The notes under the pieces: generated by a model
What the model was told of the DNA's origin: nothing
What the model saw: only the letters and a program-made list of their open reading frames with translations
Database searches by the model: none
Source: Hemibagrus wyckioides
Taxonomy: Eukaryota; Chordata; Actinopteri; Siluriformes; Bagridae
Reading direction: 5' to 3'
Assembly: GCF_019097595.1 (NCBI RefSeq)
Contig: NC_080718.1
Span: forward strand, 22,400,657 to 22,464,656
DNA: 64,000 nt
Translations under genes and position numbers: made by a program
Shown here: positions 1-64,000 of the stretch, in pieces
Layout of the letters: each line of letters starts with the position of its first letter
Position numbering within the stretch: position 1 is the stretch's first letter

Positions 1-34548
<34,548 letters not shown>

Positions 34549-35521
34549 CTTCCACTGAAGGCTCTCTACGCTGCTGGGCAAAATAACACAACATAATCAT
34601 TAGTTTGGGGTTGATGTGGATTCCACAGAGCCACTGGTGCTGTGATGACAATTGAGGGGCACTAAAGCTTGCGTGAAATGGCTTGAACCCTTCAATTTAA
34701 TTCTGTATGTTGATGTACTTCTTTCGGGAACAGGAAGTTTGACAAGACAACATGATGAAATGTTTGACCGATTTACAGCCAGTGGTGTTGGAGATACTAC
34801 ACACCATTCAAAGCAAAGAAAACCTGACAGCAGTTTAGCAAACTAGGTGAATATGGAAAAGTACAAACTTTAACAAGAGCAATGACTTTTTAACAAAGAC
34901 CATATCCTAGGACACAAGTTTCTGGAGTCATATTAGAGGCGGTGATGAATTGTACACTTAAACCTGAAGGGTTACAGTTAGTTTACTGTTATGCTACTTA
35001 ATAAAAAAGTACTTTAATCGAACTAATGGAGAATCCCTAGTCTCCACAGCTATAATGGCATTCTTAAGCAAACCATTCCACCATTGAACACCACCAAGAT
35101 GCTACGACACACCAAAAAGCCTCTATCGCATATCTGCTAACTTCAATATCTGCTAAATTTCATCATACCTGAAACTCCAAACAGAAAAAGGGAACAAATA
35201 TGTGGGAAGCCTCACAGCCAAATAACAACAAAATACCAACCATGTTTACTGCAAACAAGCTACTACTGTAGAGCAAGGCCCGCCCCTGTGGGCGTGGCAT
35301 ATTCGATACTAATTGAACAAGCACGAGACTAATACATTAGAAATCATGCAGTTTTTTAAAGCTTTTTTTTTAGTGGAAATGACACACTATTAAATTGCAA
35401 ACTATTCAATTTTTTCTCCATGTACATCATCATCAGAGAAAAAGATCTGAAACGTTAATTTTGTTTTATGCCATGTTGAATGTAAGGTATATACTAGCGT
35501 TACATTGTGCACGTGACCGCA

Positions 35522-35551
<30 letters not shown>
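35522..35551. repeat. (AAT)n microsatellite
   Basis: Ten AAT units between babam2 coding exon 1 and the candidate promoter. Confidence 0.95.
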
Positions 35552-35553
<2 letters not shown>

Positions 35554-35689
35554 ATTCTAAGCAAGACACTCTATCTGACAACTGCGATCTTAGAAATAAA
35601 CAGTTGCACGGTTTAACTGAAACACTTTGTTTAACATAAACAAACAATCCTATTTTACAACCAGTGTTAACATTGAACGCTGAACATTG

Positions 35690-36010
35690 CTCACTGCTAG
35701 CCTAACAAGCTAACATGCTAAGACAGCGTTTGTGCAAAAACGACGCCGTTTTTCTCCTTCCTGATCTGGCGATATTAAAACCCCCAAGCATATATATCAC
35801 GCGACATGTTTTTTGTATGTACCTTTATAATAAACAAACACTAATACTTCATTTACAGAGGTAGCTAACCACTTAGCTGAAAACATTCACCCACTTCCGG
35901 GTTGTTGTTTTGGGGTCCTTCGTGAAACTGTCCGAAGTTAATGCCAGTTCTGCGGACGCTTCGGTATTATCGCTAGCCAGAGCTTTAGGAGCTGACCCAT
36001 GAGAAAAAAT
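35690..36010. promoter_or_regulatory. Candidate bidirectional babam2/rbks promoter
   Basis: It lies between head-to-head genes and is richer in G+C and CpG than its surroundings (GACGCCG, CGGACGCTTCGG). It has an ETS/GABP-type site, CACTTCCGG at 35893-35901 (CCGGAAGTG on the minus strand), typical of housekeeping bidirectional promoters. babam2 coding exon 1 has an upstream acceptor and rbks exon 1 has a CAG acceptor-like site 9 bases before its ATG, so both genes plausibly have non-coding first exons here. Start sites are inferred. Confidence 0.45.
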
Positions 36011-36359
36011 AAAACACACGTTGACGCTTTGTTGTTTTTAGATCAACAGATCTGTATTTCGGTAAACTGACAAATAGGTTGAATTTTGTTGAATCAGGAA
36101 ACGCTAAGGGCTCCCAAATCGTGTTAATGTATCATGTCCTGCTGTAGTTAGTATGTTAAAATAGTGCACGTGAGTTGAACTTTGGTTTATTGGCTTATTG
36201 GGTAAAAGTTCAGGGTTTATTCTGACAGCACGTTTGGACAGTAGGTAAAGTTTGCAAATTTCGTTATTTATAATCAGTGACTCCAGTGTAATTTATAACT
36301 CGCTTCTATGGCCACACATTCTAACGTGCCTTATTGATGTGGCCACGTTAAAATCTATG

Positions 36360-36373
36360 GTTGCTATAGTAAC
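36360..36373 (+). promoter_or_regulatory. X-box-like palindrome near the candidate promoter
   Basis: GTTGCTATAGTAAC fits the RFX X-box pattern GTNRCC-N(0-3)-RGYAAC with one mismatch (GCT for GCC). Almost the same 14-mer occurs in dispersed repeat F3 at 16.6 and 46.9 kb, so it may be repeat-derived. Confidence 0.35.
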
Positions 36374-36547
36374 GCTTAACCGATAGGAGTGACCTGTAGG
36401 CAGACAAGACATATGTAAGAAATCCGAGGTAATCGAAACTGTATGAGAATCCCGAAATAAAGATAAACAACTTAGATTTGCATGGGGTTAGATTTCACAC
36501 TGGGCTTTTCTTACATGCACAACGCACCAAAGTCATTTATATAGATA

Positions 36548-36860
36548 CAGACTGTCAAGGTCCATCCATTTTCTATACCCACTTTATTCCTAATTAGGGT
36601 CAAGGGGGTCTGCTGGAGGCTATCCCAGCGCTCATTGAGGCGAAAGGCAGGGGTACACCCTGGTCAGGTTGCCGATCCATCACAGGGCCACCAATCAACC
36701 TAATGGACATGTTTTTGGACTGTGGGAGGAAACCGGAGTAAACCCACGCAGGCACGGGGAGAACATGCAAACCTCACACAGAGAGGCCCAGGATTCGAAC
36801 CCAGAACCTTCTTGCTGTGAGGCAACAGTGCTAACCACTGAGCTGCACACTCAGTTGCCC
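36548..36860 (-). mobile_element. tRNA-headed retroposon with LINE-like tail (family N, near full)
   Basis: The minus-strand reading has a tRNA-like head (GCTCAGTGGTTAGCACTGTT; GGTTCGAATCC), then GTTTGCATGTTCTCCCCGTG, a block with TTTCCTCCCACAGTCC, then CCAGGGTGTACCCCTGCC and TAATTAGGAATAAAGTGGG, ending near ATGGATGGA. This is a common teleost repeat; I believe the tail matches I/Nimb-type LINE 3' ends, but that assignment is from memory. Confidence 0.75.
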
Positions 36861-37009
36861 ACTGTCAAAGTCATTAGATCTAATTTTAGAATTGCTATCA
36901 GTATACTTTGTAAAAGGCTCAGCCCAGAATGAACATAACTTTTACATTCGCAACGGCTATAGATATAGAAAGGCAACTTAATTAGATTAGGAGATTAGGA
37001 AACCCAAGG

Positions 37010-37520
37010 AGATGTGGTAGCTTAGTGGTTAAGGTTTTGGATTATTGATTGAAAGGTTGTGAATTCAGGGAGCACGTTCACCTCACACCTCCAGCGTCCT
37101 GGGTTCGAGTCTCGCTCCTGCTCACTGTGTGTGTGGAGTTTGCATGTTCTCCCCGTGTTTGGTGGGTTTCCTCCGGGTGCTCCGGTTTCCTCCCACAGTC
37201 CAAAGACATGCTTCTAGGCTGATTGGAGTCTCTAAATTGCCCGCAGCATGTGAATGTGTGTGTGTGTGTGTGTGTGTGCCCTGTTATGGGTTGGCACTCC
37301 GTCCAGGGTGTACTCTGCCTTGATGCCTGATCACGCCTGAGATAGGCACAGGCTCCCCGTGACGCGATGATAGATCGTTGATAGAAGGTTGTGAATTTGA
37401 ATCCTAGGTCCTCCAAGCTGCAACCACTGGGCCCCTGAGCAAGGCCCTTAACCCCCAGTTGTACAGTTGTATAAAAATGCAATGAAGATGTAAGTTGTTC
37501 TGGATAAGGGTATTGCAGAT
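37010..37520 (+). mobile_element. L2-tailed tRNA-SINE split by a later insertion
   Basis: The head (GTGGTAGCTTAGTGGTTAAG) lies before 37067. The rest (TTTGAATCCTAGGTCCTCC, GCAAGGCCCTTAACCCCCAG, TTCTGGATAAGGGTATTGC) resumes after 37383. It is the same family as the 15.9-kb SINE. The interruption is another retroposon listed separately. Confidence 0.8.
37067..37383 (+). mobile_element. Family N retroposon nested in a SINE, with target duplication
   Basis: It contains GGGTTCGAGTCTCGCTCC, GTTTGCATGTTCTCCCCGTG, a CTCCGGTTTCCTCCCACAG block, CACTCCGTCCAGGGTGTAC and GATAGGCACAGGCTCCCCGT. Its flanks repeat GAAGGTTGTGAATT (left copy with one extra A at 37051-37065, right copy 37384-37397), a target-site duplication of about 14 bp expected of LINE-driven integration. 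Confidence 0.85.
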
Positions 37521-37929
37521 ATTAAAAGTCAGGAAGCAATGAGAGATCTCTTCCCATATTTAATTTTTTTATAACCGTAAAGCATTTATCAGCCGTTTAC
37601 AAATCTAAAATAAATGTAAATAAAAAATAACTACCAAAATATATGTAGTTCAACTCCTTTTTAGACACACTGTCATTAATCAGTATCGGTATCTAGAGTC
37701 TGATAAAGGGAATCATATTTTAGAGTTGTGTGGTATATTTCAGATGTGTAAAGAGTACCGTATATTTAGAACTTTATATTTATTTTTAATTCTGTATATA
37801 TGCCCCCCCCCAATATTTGAATGTATGCACTGTAAAAGAAAAATCTCCCCAATAAAGATTTGCAGGCATGTTCGAGTATCCCTGCAAAATGCTTCGAAAA
37901 CCTCTAAGAGCATATTAAAGAACACGCCT

Positions 37930-38285
37930 ACTGCAACACTGCCATTTCCTAGCTCTAGACTATCAGGGTTGCTAGCTCTGCTCCCTAATTTCTTGCTAAC
38001 GTTTCGCAGATTGCACAGAAACTAGTTAATGAGAAAATCTAGGCTGTCCCATAACCAGCAGCCAAGCTTTCTCCGTGCCGGAGGACTGCTGCAGAGATTT
38101 GAGCAGATTAGCACACTGTTATTCACATGCATAGCCCACATGCAGGGGATTGAATTAATGAAGGATTTTCTTGGCTGCCGTCAATCACGTCTGGAAATAA
38201 TCGCCCCAGGTGCAATAGGCACATGTCCAATATGGAGCACAATTAAAGCTATTTCGAACCTATTGAAAATGTTTCTTACATGACA
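37930..38285. other. Unique segment upstream of rbks; possible conserved non-coding element
   Basis: No repeat and no plausible reading frame. Dense in homeodomain-like ATTAAT and AATTAAAG motifs with a CACGTC half site. It lies 300-650 bp upstream of the first rbks coding exon. Conservation cannot be judged from one sequence. Confidence 0.25.
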
Positions 38286-38580
38286 GGATGGTGAGAAGAG
38301 TAAGCAGGCAGTCTTTTAGAAAAAAAAATAAATGTAATTCAAGCTGCTTCCTCCAGCTCTGCTTCAAATCATAGCATTGAATCTGTGTGTGTGTGTGTGT
38401 GTGTGTGTACTTGATTTGTTTTTGAATCCATATCGCATGCTTTTATATTTGTGCAAGCAAATCCTACACATCCAATAGTGGCCTTAAATCCATTCCTCAA
38501 CGCTCTGTGTTTAATATTAATTGCACACTTACTGTATAGATTATTTATTTCATTGTGTGTGTGTGTGTCAGGATCAGGAC

Positions 38581-64000
<25,420 letters not shown>

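Larger units (their letters stand above)
34574..38580. other. Region between babam2 and rbks start codons
   Basis: Holds the 5' leader of both genes. 34,574-35,690 shows no repeat except one AAT run. 35,690-36,010 is the best promoter candidate. 36,548-37,520 is filled by retroposon copies. 37,520-38,380 looks unique. Transcription starts cannot be placed from sequence alone. Confidence 0.7.

Overview
The window looks like nuclear DNA of a teleost fish. It holds two genes split by vertebrate-style introns, many Tc1-like DNA transposon remnants, tRNA-derived SINEs and abundant microsatellites. The repeat mix would suit an otophysan such as a catfish, but that is inference; the sequence alone does not fix the species.

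Only two protein-coding genes can be supported, and both run off the window. babam2 (BRE/BRCC45) is on the minus strand. Its first five coding exons lie at 34548-34412, 34263-34187, 25085-24991, 7453-7259 and 5807-5733. They join in frame to about 193 residues, the N-terminal half of a protein of roughly 380 residues; the rest lies left of base 1. rbks (ribokinase) is on the plus strand. Its first six coding exons lie at 38581-38636, 54447-54579, 55785-55848, 55997-56059, 56531-56695 and 61520-61611. They join in frame to 191 residues; the C-terminal exons lie right of base 64000. The genes are head to head, as in human chromosome 2p23. About 4 kb separates the two start codons, and a candidate shared promoter with an ETS-type site lies near 35.7-36.0 kb.

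The two genes are not in one pathway. BABAM2 is a scaffold of the BRCA1-A and BRISC deubiquitinase complexes. RBKS phosphorylates D-ribose. Their pairing looks like conserved synteny with a possibly shared promoter.

By region: 1-5.7 kb is babam2 intron with a compound microsatellite and a 28/30-bp minisatellite. 5.7-7.5 kb holds two exons around a 200-bp TA tract. 7.5-25 kb is a large intron with a tRNA-Glu-like SINE, a 42-bp minisatellite, other dispersed repeats and an internally deleted Tc1-like element. 25-34 kb is intron with a Tc1-like relic carrying a 73-bp tandem expansion, GAAA tracts and a 129-bp AT-rich palindrome. 34-38.6 kb holds the 5' ends and nested retroposons. 38.6-54.4 kb is rbks intron 1, with an 840-bp tandem duplication and a 2.7-kb pentamer satellite. 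54.4-64 kb holds the remaining rbks exons, a truncated Tc1-like transposase relic and a terminal GATA array. No CRISPR, operon, structural RNA gene or phage-like system is present, and I found no convincing new multi-gene system. The most unusual items are repeat architectures and repeats placed directly at splice sites.
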